A DNA stretch of 64,000 nucleotides, taken from Algoriphagus algorifonticola (GTDB taxonomy: Bacteria; Bacteroidota; Bacteroidia; Cytophagales; Cyclobacteriaceae). The notes below the pieces were generated by a model that saw only the letters and a list, made by a program, of their open reading frames with translations, did not search any database and was not told the origin of the DNA. A program made the translations under genes and the position numbers. The stretch lies in NCBI RefSeq assembly GCF_007655305.1, contig NZ_VLOG01000064.1, positions 1 through 64,000 of the forward strand, written 5' to 3'. This document shows, piece by piece, positions 16,510 to 25,473 of the stretch (within the stretch, counting starts at the first letter, position 1; each line of letters begins with the position of its first letter).

Positions 16510-16618
16510 AGGTCCTCGACTCCGCTCGGACGGACCTATACATCCTATCCTCAACTCAATATGGCATTGGCATTTGAGGAAGAAGCTGAAGCAATCTTTT
16601 AGTGAATAAGATTGCTTC
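16510..16618. repeat. Two intergenic palindromes between convergent genes
   Basis: AGGTCC (16510-16515) pairs with GGACCT (16532-16537) around a CGACTCCGCTCGG core, a word common in dispersed Bacteroidota repeats as I recall. A perfect 11-bp stem GAAGCAATCTT (16588-16598) and AAGATTGCTTC (16608-16618) with a 9-base loop follows. It lies between the converging nitroreductase and adenosine kinase genes. It may act as a bidirectional transcript end, although no long T run follows on either side. Confidence 0.45.
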
Positions 16619-16645
16619 GCTCCTTATTAAGATTAACAATTTTGC

Positions 16646-17641
16646 TTAAGGATTCAACCTTCCCAAAATCTCTTTGGCTTGATGCCACTTCAATCTAGGG
16701 CCGAACTGACTTACAATCTGAGAACTTGCCATAGAGGCTAATTTTCCGCTGGATGCGTAGCTGTGTCCATTGGTGATTCCATATAAAAAGGCCCCTGCAA
16801 ACATATCCCCAGCACCATTTGAATCAATCGCCGTAGTCTTGTAAGGCTCGATATCGATAAAGGTATCCCCATCAAAGATCATCGCACCGTTTTTACCCTG
16901 CGTGATGACAAAATGCTTAGCTGCCTTTTTCATTTCCTCTCTTGCTTCCATCAGATTATCCTTACCTGTGTAAAGCATGGCTTCTTCCTCATTGGCAAAA
17001 AGGAGATCAACACTTGGCCCGATTACATCATCAAAATTATCTTTGAAATACTTTACCATAGCTGGGTCAGAAAAGGTCAAAGCCACTTTGGTTCCTGCTT
17101 CTTCTGCAACCTTTTTGGCATGCATCATGGCTTCTTTTCCATTTGGGGAGGTCACCAGGTACCCTTCTATAAATAGATATTTGGATTCCCGAATCGCTGA
17201 ATCATTGATGTCATGGGTCGAGAAGTTCTGAGTAATTCCCAAAAAGGTATTCATGGTCCGCTCAGAATCCTCAGTTACCATCACCAAGCATTTTCCGGTC
17301 ACACCAGCCTCCAATTTGTCTTCTGACAAAGCAATTTCCACTCCGGAATCAATTAAATCCTTCAAATAAAAAAGCCCCAATTCATCAGCTGCTACCCGAA
17401 AATTATAATAAGATTTTCCTCCAAATTGGCTAACCGCCACAACTGTATTGGCAGCGGAACCTCCGGCTTGTTTTTTTGCTTCTGAATGATTGATCACTTT
17501 CATCAAGTGATTTTGACGCTCTTCATCCACCAAAGTCATTAAGCCTTTTTCTACGCCATTATCTGTAAAAAACTGATCTGTTACTTTAAATTCAATATCT
17601 ACTAGGGCATTTCCAATGCCAGTTACGTCGTATTTTTTCAT
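16646..17641 (-). CDS. Adenosine kinase-like PfkB family sugar/nucleoside kinase
   Basis: This 331-aa ribokinase-fold kinase most likely phosphorylates adenosine to AMP for purine salvage. Visible features are the N-terminal VTGIGNALVDIEFKV, the substrate-side GGSAANTVVAVSQFGG near residue 60, the GxNGAMIFDG strand, and the catalytic anion-hole motif SNGAGDMFAGAFLYG near 274 with Asp as base. The Met/Cys-rich middle and these loops match bacterial proteins annotated as adenosine kinase better than fructokinase. Other PfkB substrates cannot be excluded. Confidence 0.88.
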   Translation of the reverse strand: MKKYDVTGIGNALVDIEFKVTDQFFTDNGVEKGLMTLVDEERQNHLMKVINHSEAKKQAGGSAANTVVAVSQFGGKSYYNFRVAADELGLFYLKDLIDSGVEIALSEDKLEAGVTGKCLVMVTEDSERTMNTFLGITQNFSTHDINDSAIRESKYLFIEGYLVTSPNGKEAMMHAKKVAEEAGTKVALTFSDPAMVKYFKDNFDDVIGPSVDLLFANEEEAMLYTGKDNLMEAREEMKKAAKHFVITQGKNGAMIFDGDTFIDIEPYKTTAIDSNGAGDMFAGAFLYGITNGHSYASSGKLASMASSQIVSQFGPRLKWHQAKEILGRLNP

Positions 17642-17699
17642 TTATAATTAGTTGGTATTTTGTAATGTTTAAAGGTTATAATGTTGGTTTAATTCATTA

Positions 17700-17873
17700 T
17701 TCGATATTAAAACCTCAAGTCCTAAAGATAACGATTGAGGTTCTCACAAGCCTCGTTATTCGTTTTTCGTAAATCGTATTTTCAAGGAAGACAAGGCTTC
17801 GACTCCCTGACTATTCGTCAGACAGGCACCCAGCCTGACATCGGTCATCAGACATCCAGCATCGGACTTTTTT
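17700..17873. repeat. Non-coding spacer with degenerate repeat words
   Basis: The spacer upstream of adenosine kinase and downstream of the GNAT-like gene has no gene. It contains GGCTTCGACTCCCTGAC, a short hairpin CTGAC-tattc-GTCAG, and a chain of similar words (GACATCGGTCATCAGACATCCAGCATCGGAC) read on the other strand as GATGACCGATG-type units. The same kind of words recur at 40.12-40.16 kb. Confidence 0.35.
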
Positions 17874-19037
17874 TCAATCAAATATAGGGTGTCTCTCAAA
17901 TGGCTTTTCTCTGTCAAACAAGTATCTATAGGTGTGATGTGTTTTGTATATGTCTGCTAATAGTTGCTCGCAAACACGCATCATTTTTGGATTAAAATCT
18001 CCTATCCAATTCATCTCTATGGTTTTATAGGGGAAGGAAGCTTTTCCACTCATTTTATCATAGCTGATAATCATCGCGCTTTCCACACCTTTACCTTGAT
18101 GCTCCGGCACTACACCAAAGACCAAACCCAACATTTTATTAGGCGGAGAAAAGGTTTTATACCAAAGAAACTTCAGCTTACCAAGCAAGTCCATTTTACC
18201 ATTCACATGCTTGAAAATCTGATTGATTTCAGGAATTTGGATGAAGAAACCAACAGGTTCTTCCTTGTAAAAAGCAAAGTAGATTAATCTTGGATCAATG
18301 ATTGGTTTCATTTTCCCAAACATCAACTGAGCCTCTTTCAATGCAATAGATTTCCCCATATGGCGAGCCCAGGCTTTATTATAGACCGTCATAAAGTACT
18401 CAGGAGCTTTCTCTTGGAGTTCCTTTCCCTTGATATATCGGAAGCTGTAATCGGGGTTTGCAATGACCAGATTGGCTCGCTTGATCATTTTTTCATCAAA
18501 ACCCACATTCTGAACAGGCCGCATATAGGTGAATTGCTTGAAATAAAGCTTAAATCCATAATCTTCGAAAAACTTCTGATAATAGTTAAAGTTCCACGGC
18601 ATATTGTAATTAGGCTCAGAAAAGCCATCGACCAACAATCCCCACCATTTGTCCCGCTCTCCAAAGTTGATCGGTCCATCCATCGCCTCCATCCCTTCGC
18701 TTTGAAGCCATTCTTTGGCTGTATCAAACAACAAAAAAGCTGCACTCTGATCTTCTATGCATTCGAAAAAACCAACTCCACCAGTGGGTTGCTTTTCTTT
18801 CATTTTGGGATTAATAAATGCTGCTATTCTCCCAATGGTCTGATCTTTTTCGTCTTTTAGCAACCAGCGTTTCGCCTTGGCTCCATTTCTAAATAGCTTA
18901 TTGGTTTCCGGGTGAAAAAGCCCTTCAATGTCCTTGTCAAGCGGACGAATCCAGTTTTTTTCATGCTTATAAAGCCGCACTGCCATTTCGATAAACTCTT
19001 TCTGATGGGCAGGTGTGGTGACTTCGATCAGTTTCAT
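17874..19037 (-). CDS. GNAT-like acetyltransferase superfamily protein (YghO-type)
   Basis: This 387-aa soluble protein is conserved in Bacteroidota and, to my recognition, related to YghO-like GNAT-fold proteins. Notable parts are the N-terminal FVRLYKHEKNWIRPLD-like segment, GRIAAFINPK near residue 68, the GPINFGERDKWWGLLVDGF block near 118, and a C-terminal acetyltransferase-like core with MLGLVFGVVPEHQGKGVESAMI near 300. The QGKGVE loop fits an acetyl-CoA site. The substrate is unknown. The stop codon abuts the repeat-rich spacer. Confidence 0.75.
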   Translation of the reverse strand: MKLIEVTTPAHQKEFIEMAVRLYKHEKNWIRPLDKDIEGLFHPETNKLFRNGAKAKRWLLKDEKDQTIGRIAAFINPKMKEKQPTGGVGFFECIEDQSAAFLLFDTAKEWLQSEGMEAMDGPINFGERDKWWGLLVDGFSEPNYNMPWNFNYYQKFFEDYGFKLYFKQFTYMRPVQNVGFDEKMIKRANLVIANPDYSFRYIKGKELQEKAPEYFMTVYNKAWARHMGKSIALKEAQLMFGKMKPIIDPRLIYFAFYKEEPVGFFIQIPEINQIFKHVNGKMDLLGKLKFLWYKTFSPPNKMLGLVFGVVPEHQGKGVESAMIISYDKMSGKASFPYKTIEMNWIGDFNPKMMRVCEQLLADIYKTHHTYRYLFDREKPFERHPIFD

Positions 19038-19088
19038 GGAGAAAATTTTAATCGGCTAAATTAACCCATGATCCGCAAACGGCAAAAA

Positions 19089-19958
19089 TTAACGTTTCGG
19101 AGCCAAATTAGGATAGTCAGTGATGATGCCATCGACCCCTAAATCCAAAAGCTTATTCATTTCCTCGGTGTTATTAACCGTCCAAGGAATTACCTTCATT
19201 CCTTTATGATGAAAAAAAGCAATAATCTCAGCGTTCAAATTTCTGAAATGGGGAGAAAAAATATCGGGAGCAAATCCCAGCTCCTTCAAATCTTCTTGAT
19301 AGGTAGCAGCATTTTCTACCAGCATTGCAAGAGGCACCTCTGGGTAGTTTTCATGAATATATTGTAGAACTCTAAAATCGAAAGATTGGATATTGACTCT
19401 TTCCCATCCCAACTCTTCAGCGATCAGCTTTACCACCTTATCTGAAAACTCTGGAACTTCAGGATGATAGATTCCATCTCCATCGGGACTACTTTTGATT
19501 TCAATATTATAACGAGGCTGAGAAAGTCCCATATCGCTTGCATACTTTTCTGCTACTGTAAAGACATCTTCTAAAAGTGGTTTGGTAGCAAAAAACTTGA
19601 CCTGCTGGGGATAGCCCGGGTGAAATTCGGAACCACAGTCATAAGCCAAGATCTCCTGATATGTCAACTGATAAATATTAAAAGAATGATCTCCCGATGC
19701 GATCTGATTTCCTCCTGAATCAAGACAGATCAGCGGATTCATAAATGGTTCGTGAGAAAGAATCACTTGCCCATCCTTGGTAATAGCCAAATCCAATTCC
19801 AGTGTGGTCACGCCCAAATCCAAAGCTTTGATCATCGCAGGGATGGTGTTTTCAGGCATCAGTCCTCTCGCGCCTCTATGGCCTTGGAGATCATAAGAGT
19901 ATTGAGCAAAAACAGACATGGGTAAAAATGCGAATAGGTAAAGTAACAAGTTCTTCAT
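19089..19958 (-). CDS. Secreted glycerophosphodiester phosphodiesterase
   Basis: This enzyme hydrolyses glycerophosphodiesters to glycerol-3-phosphate and an alcohol. Motifs are GHRGARGLMPENTIPAM, LELDLAITKDGQVILSHEP and PWTVNNTEEMNKLLDLGVDGIITDYPN, which include the metal/catalytic His and Glu residues of the family. I choose the ATG at 19958 (289 aa), because MKNLLLYLFAFLPMSVFAQ is then a clean signal peptide. The longer frame adds an unlikely 29-residue aromatic/basic segment. The protein is predicted periplasmic or surface-exposed. Confidence 0.93.
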   Translation of the reverse strand: MKNLLLYLFAFLPMSVFAQYSYDLQGHRGARGLMPENTIPAMIKALDLGVTTLELDLAITKDGQVILSHEPFMNPLICLDSGGNQIASGDHSFNIYQLTYQEILAYDCGSEFHPGYPQQVKFFATKPLLEDVFTVAEKYASDMGLSQPRYNIEIKSSPDGDGIYHPEVPEFSDKVVKLIAEELGWERVNIQSFDFRVLQYIHENYPEVPLAMLVENAATYQEDLKELGFAPDIFSPHFRNLNAEIIAFFHHKGMKVIPWTVNNTEEMNKLLDLGVDGIITDYPNLAPKR

Positions 19959-20013
19959 TTTTAAAAATAAGGTCTTTTTCCTAGAAGAATAGAAAAACCT
20001 TTTTAAGAAATTG

Positions 20014-20044
20014 TCAAAAAAATGCTGCTTCAGGAGAAACAGCA
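20014..20044 (-). terminator. Terminator of the MORN-type gene
   Basis: On the minus strand a 9-bp stem TGCTGTTTC/GAAGCAGCA (one U-G pair) with loop TCCT is followed by seven T. It sits 25 bases past the stop codon of the gene at 20069 and before the ATG of the phosphodiesterase gene. Confidence 0.85.
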
Positions 20045-20068
20045 TAACCGATTATCTCTTACCATTAA

Positions 20069-21127
20069 TTAATTCGCCCTTAAAAATGAGCCATTCATAT
20101 TGAATTGGGAATTAAATATACTTTGATGTGCTGAGCGTAGAGCATCTGGCGAAGAGTTAGGACTCCATTGATCTTGCACTGTTAAACCTTGAGAATTGGG
20201 GCCGGAATACAATGAATTTGAATAATATTCTTGCTGATCGATAATTTCTCCATCAAAACTGTAAAAATACCACAAACCAACTCGGTTAGAACCTAATAAC
20301 CTACCCTCTGCCAAGACCTTATCTGATTTCGGGAAATAAAAATACCAGTCTCCTTGTGGAATTCCTTTGGAATATCTTCCCTTGGCCACCATATACCCCT
20401 CCAAATCATAGAAAACTCTTATTCCAGAGCCCTTTTTTAAATTTCCACCCTTTAATTCTTTGTCTCCTACTTTGAACGTCCCAACAGAGACTAATTTCCC
20501 ATCTTCAAAAATTTCAATTTGAGAGATTTCACCAGATTCATCAGTAAGAACCCATTCTCCTTCTTTAAATCCCAACAGATAACTGCCTTTTCTGTAAAAT
20601 CCAGGCATATAATCTAATTGCTCTACCCATTCACCCACTTGTATGCCATTTTTAAAATTTCCTTGAACAACCAAATTCCCAATTTCATTAAATTCCTCCC
20701 AAGCACCATCTATCTTTCCTTCCGAAAAAGCACCATGAGCTTTCATTATGCCATTTTTGTAGAATTCCCGGAAATCACCATGCGGTTTGCCCTCCTTAAA
20801 AAAGGTGAGATATTTTATCTCTCCTGAAGGATAATTTTCTTGAAAAAAGCCATTAGGAAGATCTGATTTGAAATGAATCTGAAACAATATTCTTTCTTGA
20901 GAAAATTTATCCTCGAAAACCTCTTGGTCTGCTTGTAACAAACTTGGCTGGGGAAAATCGATAGGGTCATCTGAAATATACACTTTCCAGAGCCCCTCCT
21001 TTTTGTCGTTAACTATCTCGCCTACTCCCAGCAAATTAGTATTCCCAAAATAGAAATAGTTAATTTTTGTAGAATCCGGAGTGGAAAAAAGAAAAAAAAT
21101 TGATGTAATAATTGAAAACATAATCAT
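20069..21127 (-). CDS. MORN/YwqK-type repeat protein, secreted
   Basis: This 352-aa protein has a short N-terminal hydrophobic segment (MFSIITSIFFLFSTP), probably a signal peptide, followed by about ten tandem 20-25 residue units with patterns such as GKPHGDFREFYKNG, GKIDGAWEEFNEIG, GIQVGEWVEQL and GIPQGDWYFYF. These are MORN-like beta-hairpin repeats, as in the 'antitoxin YwqK' family of Bacteroidota. In this context the YwqK name implies no known antitoxin function, since no YwqJ toxin is nearby. It ends in a low-similarity Ser/Asn-rich tail. Confidence 0.82.
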   Translation of the reverse strand: MIMFSIITSIFFLFSTPDSTKINYFYFGNTNLLGVGEIVNDKKEGLWKVYISDDPIDFPQPSLLQADQEVFEDKFSQERILFQIHFKSDLPNGFFQENYPSGEIKYLTFFKEGKPHGDFREFYKNGIMKAHGAFSEGKIDGAWEEFNEIGNLVVQGNFKNGIQVGEWVEQLDYMPGFYRKGSYLLGFKEGEWVLTDESGEISQIEIFEDGKLVSVGTFKVGDKELKGGNLKKGSGIRVFYDLEGYMVAKGRYSKGIPQGDWYFYFPKSDKVLAEGRLLGSNRVGLWYFYSFDGEIIDQQEYYSNSLYSGPNSQGLTVQDQWSPNSSPDALRSAHQSIFNSQFNMNGSFLRAN

Positions 21128-21198
21128 AGGTCACTTTAAAAGACTATTAAAAATAGTACTTTCAAAACAAGCCTCCAATTTTAATTACATTCTGAATT

Positions 21199-22512
21199 TC
21201 AATCAATTACATCCGCATACAGATCAAACTCCGTCGCCTCAGTTACTTTGGCATAGACAAAGTCACCTACTCTACAATAATGCTTAGAAGCGTCGATCAG
21301 CACCTCATTGTCCACCTCTACCGAGTCAAATTCTGTTCTGCCTACAAAGTAACCTCCTTCTTTTTTATCGATTAAGGTCTTGAAGGTCTTCCCAACTTTC
21401 TCCTGATTCAAGTCATAGGAGATTTGCTCCTGCACCTCCATCAAATGATTCGCTCTATCCTGTTTTTCTTCCTGAGAAAGTCTGTCCTCCATATCAAAAG
21501 CATGAGTATTTTCTTCATGGGAGTAGGTAAATACCCCCAATCGCTCAAATTTCATTCGCTCCACAAAGTCCACCATCTCCTGAAATTCTTTTTCACATTC
21601 ACCGGGATGCCCAGCAATCAAAGTAGTACGGATGGCTATTTCAGGAATCATTTCGCGAATTCTATAGATCAGTTCCTCCTGCTTTTCTCGGGTAGTTCCA
21701 CGTCGCATGGCTTTCAGTACATCGGTAGAACCATGCTGCAAAGGAATATCCAAGTAATTACAGATATTGGCTCGCTCCTTCATCACTTCAATCACATCCA
21801 TCGGGAAGCCCGTCGGATAGGCATAATGCAAGCGAATCCAATCGATTCCCTCCACATCGGATAGATTGCGAAGGAGTTCGGCAAGGTTTCTTTTTTTATA
21901 AATATCCAACCCGTAATAGGTCGAATCCTGAGCAATTAACAACAACTCCTTGGTTCCCTGGGCAGCCTTATGCTGAGCTTCTTTCACCAGTTCTTCGATA
22001 GGTCTGGACACGTGTCCACCTCTCATCAGGGGAATCGCACAAAAAGAACAAGGTCGGTCACAACCCTCGGAGATTTTCATGTACGCATAATGCGCATTAT
22101 GAGTCAATAAGCGCTCCCCAACCAATTCATGCTTGTAATCTGCTTTGAATTTCTTCAAAATGGCTGGTAAATCCCGAGTTCCAAAAAATGCATCGACTTG
22201 AGGAATTTCCTTTTCCAAATCGTCTTTGTAACGCTGAGAAAGACAACCTGTCACATACACTTTATCCACCAAGCCCTGCTCTTTGGCATCTACGTATTGA
22301 AGGATCGTGTCGATCGACTCCTGCTTAGCATTGTCGATAAATCCGCAGGTATTGATAATGATAATATTGTTGTCATCCGAGTTGGACTCGTGGCTGGCAT
22401 TGATTCCATTTCCTTTCAACTGAGTTAAAAGCACTTCGGAATCCACCAGGTTTTTGGAGCAACCCATGGTGATGATATTGACTTTGTCTTTCTTTAATGT
22501 TCTCGCTTTCAC
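21199..22512 (-). CDS. rimO: Ribosomal protein uS12 methylthiotransferase RimO
   Basis: This radical-SAM enzyme adds a methylthio group to Asp of ribosomal protein S12. The N-terminal MTTase domain (VNIITMGCSKNLVDSEVLL) holds three Fe-S cysteines, the radical-SAM motif is CDRPCSFC near residue 150, and a C-terminal TRAM domain ends the protein. The open frame extends to a TTG at 22536, but a perfect -7 box overlaps that codon. I therefore favour the GTG at 22512 (437 aa), preceded by GAGGA, giving the N-terminus MKARTLKKDKVNIIT. Confidence 0.94.
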   Translation of the reverse strand: MKARTLKKDKVNIITMGCSKNLVDSEVLLTQLKGNGINASHESNSDDNNIIIINTCGFIDNAKQESIDTILQYVDAKEQGLVDKVYVTGCLSQRYKDDLEKEIPQVDAFFGTRDLPAILKKFKADYKHELVGERLLTHNAHYAYMKISEGCDRPCSFCAIPLMRGGHVSRPIEELVKEAQHKAAQGTKELLLIAQDSTYYGLDIYKKRNLAELLRNLSDVEGIDWIRLHYAYPTGFPMDVIEVMKERANICNYLDIPLQHGSTDVLKAMRRGTTREKQEELIYRIREMIPEIAIRTTLIAGHPGECEKEFQEMVDFVERMKFERLGVFTYSHEENTHAFDMEDRLSQEEKQDRANHLMEVQEQISYDLNQEKVGKTFKTLIDKKEGGYFVGRTEFDSVEVDNEVLIDASKHYCRVGDFVYAKVTEATEFDLYADVID

Positions 22513-22533
22513 TTTGTTCCTCGATTTGGGATG

Positions 22534-22541
22534 CAAAGGTA
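22534..22541 (-). promoter_or_regulatory. Candidate -7 promoter element for rimO
   Basis: The minus strand reads TACCTTTG, a full match to TAnnTTTG. A start site about seven bases downstream (near 22527) would exclude the TTG start at 22536 and support the GTG at 22512. No clear -33 TTTG was placed. Confidence 0.45.
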
Positions 22542-22615
22542 ATGATTTTTGATGCGGAAAGGTTTCAGAAACAAGAAATTGAATGAGAACTGTTTCTGAT
22601 TTTTGTATGCAATTT

Positions 22616-23401
22616 TCAATCAGTTTTTAGGATAGTCTCCCACAATATCAAGCCATGGGCAGGTGCTGCAGGTATTTTTTCCCAATCCTGCGTGGGATTT
22701 TCCAATCTTTGAGTAATATCCTCCCTTTTCCACTCTCCTAAGCCCATATACCAAATAGCCCGCATGATTTTTCTAACCTGATGATGCAAGAATCCTTTTC
22801 CTTTGATTTCCATCATCCACTGGTTTTTTGGAAAAAATTCGCCTTGAAAATCATTAGCAACGGAAATTCTACAGGAAATCACTTCCCTTCGATAATTGGA
22901 TTTATTCACTGAAGGCGTACAAAATGCCCTAAAATCATATTCCCCCCGAAAAAGAGAAGCCGCGTCTTTCATTTTTTCTATATCCGACTCTGCAAAAAGG
23001 GTAGCCATGTAGGCTGTTGCAAATGAATGAGTGGACCCTGTCGAAAAATAATAGCGATATGTTTTGGCTTCAATTTGCTCAATTAAATTGAAGTCCCTGT
23101 TTATTTCCCGTACTTCTATCAACTGAATCTCTCCTGCTAGATTTTCATTAAGACTTGCGAGATAAACAGTCCAGTCTATAGCTTCCTTGGAAAAAAACTG
23201 GAAGTAACCGTGCCTACAACTCACCCCCGAATCTGTTCTACTTCCTCCAAGGATAGTAAAGTCGTCATTTCCCAAAACAAATCTAAAAACCCGCTCTAGT
23301 TTCCCTTGAACGGTAGGTTGCCCTTTTTGGATAGCCCAGCCCTTGTAGCGGGCACCAAAGTAGGAGATAGAAAATAAGTAGGAGAAGGCTTTGGTCTGCA
23401 T
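22616..23401 (-). CDS. truA: tRNA pseudouridine(38-40) synthase TruA
   Basis: This enzyme isomerises uridines at positions 38-40 of the anticodon arm. The 261 aa contain the catalytic Asp in GGSRTDSGVSCRHGYFQFF near residue 56, AKTYRYYF near 133, and HHQVRKIMRAIWYMGLG near 214. Codons 13-58 (bases 23229-23365) are almost identical to a fragment 3,156 bases away, while codons 1-12 differ strongly from that fragment. The 5' end of this gene therefore looks mosaic. The -7 box TAAATTTG sits eight bases before the ATG, predicting a near-leaderless mRNA. Confidence 0.95.
   Translation of the reverse strand: MQTKAFSYLFSISYFGARYKGWAIQKGQPTVQGKLERVFRFVLGNDDFTILGGSRTDSGVSCRHGYFQFFSKEAIDWTVYLASLNENLAGEIQLIEVREINRDFNLIEQIEAKTYRYYFSTGSTHSFATAYMATLFAESDIEKMKDAASLFRGEYDFRAFCTPSVNKSNYRREVISCRISVANDFQGEFFPKNQWMMEIKGKGFLHHQVRKIMRAIWYMGLGEWKREDITQRLENPTQDWEKIPAAPAHGLILWETILKTD
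23229..23365. repeat. 137-bp direct repeat, left copy (inside truA)
   Basis: By hand alignment this block matches 26385-26521 at 134 of 137 positions in the same orientation. Similarity drops sharply at both edges: the next 36 bases towards the truA start share only about half of their positions, and nothing is shared on the other side. The two copies flank the peptide/lipoprotein operon. Confidence 0.9.
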
Positions 23402-23408
23402 GTCAACA

Positions 23409-23416
23409 CAAATTTA
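23409..23416 (-). promoter_or_regulatory. Candidate -7 promoter element for truA
   Basis: The minus strand reads TAAATTTG, matching TAnnTTTG, eight bases from the truA ATG. A TTTG lies 15 bases further upstream, slightly closer than the usual -33 spacing. Confidence 0.4.
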
Positions 23417-23597
23417 ATTATTCAGCCTAAGCAAAGAAGCCTAAGTTCAATAACAGAAATTTTTAGTACATCGTTTATCACTTAAATCTGATATCGGAAC
23501 AATTTGACCTTTATTCTAAATATTAAATTAGCTCTATTAACCTCTTTTTTAAGGACAGGGTAACAAATATTCTTTTTGAAATTAGTACTTGGCATTA

Positions 23598-24344
23598 TTA
23601 ATTGTTGAATTCCGCTACCTTCCTAAATGCTCGAGCCGACATACTATCTAAAAGCAGGTATTCAAAAAAGTAAAAGGACCTTGGTTCTTTCAAAATAAGT
23701 GAGCCCTCGACCAAACTTGTTCCAAATCCTTCGTAAACTGATTTATCAATATTTAAAGAAGAGTCAATACCAAATCCCATTGATGATTTAAAACGAAGAA
23801 ATACGTTGTTTCCTTGCTCTTCGATTTCACTGACCTCTCCACTAGCAACAAAATCATAAAATTCCTGTAAATGTGGTCTTGACGGTAAATTTACAAAGTG
23901 CTCAAATAGCAGATCTTCAACGTTAATAGGAACTAACTCAATGGGTATCCACTTATTGTCTGATTTCTGAAAAATTGTTGGTTTTAAAAAAATCAATTCG
24001 TTAAGAAAAAAATAGTTTTTTGAATCAAGAATCACATGTTCTTTATCTTTAAGGGAATTCTGTGTTAAAAAATTGTTTAGAACAGTTTCATTCCCAGAAC
24101 TAAAAACAATCCTCAGATTTTCGGGAATTTCAAAAACTTTTGCAAATTCCACGACCTTAGAAACACAAAATCCGCAACCCTTATCAATCGGAACGACCAA
24201 AAAGTATTCAGTGTCCTCAATGTTTGATTCCGTTATTGAACTAAAGAAAAACTCGATCTTGTTACTCAAGACATCATCATCGCTAGTCTTACAAGAAATT
24301 AAGCTGAAAATCAGCAATGTGAAAAATAAAGTTCTTTTACTCAT
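23598..24344 (-). CDS. Lipoprotein with thioredoxin-like CGFC motif
   Basis: I choose the ATG at 24344 (248 aa), which gives a lipoprotein signal MSKRTLFFTLLIFSLISC with lipobox LISC. A TTYFLVVPIDKGCGFCVSKVVEF-like segment follows near mature residue 45. The CGFC pair within a hydrophobic-strand/helix setting looks like a thioredoxin-fold redox site facing the periplasm. The remainder is rich in Phe, Glu and Ser and not recognised. It overlaps the 3' end of the propeller gene by eight bases, making it the last gene of the peptide operon. Redox activity is inferred from CxxC only. Confidence 0.7.
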   Translation of the reverse strand: MSKRTLFFTLLIFSLISCKTSDDDVLSNKIEFFFSSITESNIEDTEYFLVVPIDKGCGFCVSKVVEFAKVFEIPENLRIVFSSGNETVLNNFLTQNSLKDKEHVILDSKNYFFLNELIFLKPTIFQKSDNKWIPIELVPINVEDLLFEHFVNLPSRPHLQEFYDFVASGEVSEIEEQGNNVFLRFKSSMGFGIDSSLNIDKSVYEGFGTSLVEGSLILKEPRSFYFFEYLLLDSMSARAFRKVAEFNN

Positions 24345-25473
24345 TTTTTTGAATGGAAAGAAATTGAAAATGTTCCTCACTTTTCGAAGTAATTCTTCCT
24401 AAATAACCCTTCTTATAGGGAAATATCATATTATAGCTCAAAGACTTAGAATTCAATTCACGACTATAAATTGCTTCAAACTGATCATTATAAATAATAA
24501 GAGTTTTTTTCTTTGCCCATGACATGGACTCAAACTCAACCTCAGAGATTGGTTCCTGTAAAACACGTAGATAACTTTCACCGTCAAAAAATAAGGCATC
24601 AAAGCTTGGTTGAAATAGATAATGCCTCATGACATAACGCATTTCGTTATTATCCTCAACAGGCAATTTTTCCGCATTTGAAAAATTGGGGCTTTTTAAG
24701 GGGATTCGTTCGAGGTTTCTTTCTTTTGAATTCAAGTCGATCTTAAACAAATCTTTCAATGGAGTAAAGGAAATCACCAATTCCTCATTCTGATTCATAA
24801 CAAATGAAAAATTCATAAAATTAATCCCATAGACGTTATCAATCATTTCTTTTGGCAAATCCCCAAAACTTGATGCCACACCACTTTTCAAGTCTATTTC
24901 AACAAATGATTTCCAATTTGAAAGGTGATCACCATTATGAGGATCTAAATGAGGGAAAAGTCCAAAAATCAGACTATCTCCTCATTTTATAATTGGCTTA
25001 GTACCTTGAACCATGATATCAGGGTACATTCCTAGATCGTCTAAGCTTATCTCTAGCCTTTTGAAAACATTTCCCTCAGAATTTAAGAAAATCAGCTGAT
25101 TTACTCTGGTACCAATTATAGTATCTTTCGATATGTAATATAGCCCAGTTGTTCCACCAATTCCATTCGGTCCATCCACCTCAAGTCTCACTCGAGAAAA
25201 TTCAGAAGTATGAAGATTATAAAATTCAAGGGATGAAATAGATTTATTAAAAAAAAACAGTACGCTGTCTCCTTGTATTAATTGACTATTTTGCGGAATA
25301 ACGGTAAGACTATCAATTTTTAATTGAAGTGTGTCATAATTAAAATCCTTGATTGCCACTTCATAAAAATCAATTGTGGTTACTTCCAATTTTTCAGGAC
25401 CACAAGAAAGAAGGCAACTGCAGATAATTACAATTACCTTCAATTTAAATTGGCAAGAATCAATTATTTTCAC
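24337..25473 (-). pseudogene. DUF4221-like propeller lipoprotein gene interrupted by in-frame TGA
   Basis: One reading frame runs from an ATG at 25473 to the stop at 24337 (378 codons) but has a single TGA at 24982-24984, after ...GTKPIIK and before GDSLIFGLFPHLDPH. No frameshift is needed. The N-terminal part has a lipoprotein signal (lipobox LLSC). The repeated four-strand pattern (DTIIGTRVNQLIFLNSEGNVFKRLEI and similar) suggests a six-bladed beta-propeller such as Bacteroidota DUF4221 proteins. Both halves keep good coding character, so the stop is recent, a sequencing error, or read through. The start overlaps peptide gene A by four bases. Confidence 0.8.

Noticed and set aside
18360..18860. 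166-codon plus-strand frame inside the GNAT-like gene
   Set aside because: It is antisense to a well-supported gene, has low-complexity composition and no recognisable domain.
20069..21127. YwqK-like protein as part of a YwqJ-YwqK toxin-antitoxin or polymorphic toxin system
   Set aside because: No deaminase or nuclease toxin gene, immunity gene or secretion gene is adjacent; the MORN-like repeats alone do not indicate antitoxin function.
24982..24984. In-frame TGA read as selenocysteine, because selD is in the window and a weak hairpin (TGAGG/CCTCA) begins at the TGA
   Set aside because: The context (IIK-TGA-GDSL) is not a redox motif, the family needs no Cys there, the hairpin is short with a large internal loop, and no selA/selB/selC was seen. 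A recent nonsense change is simpler.
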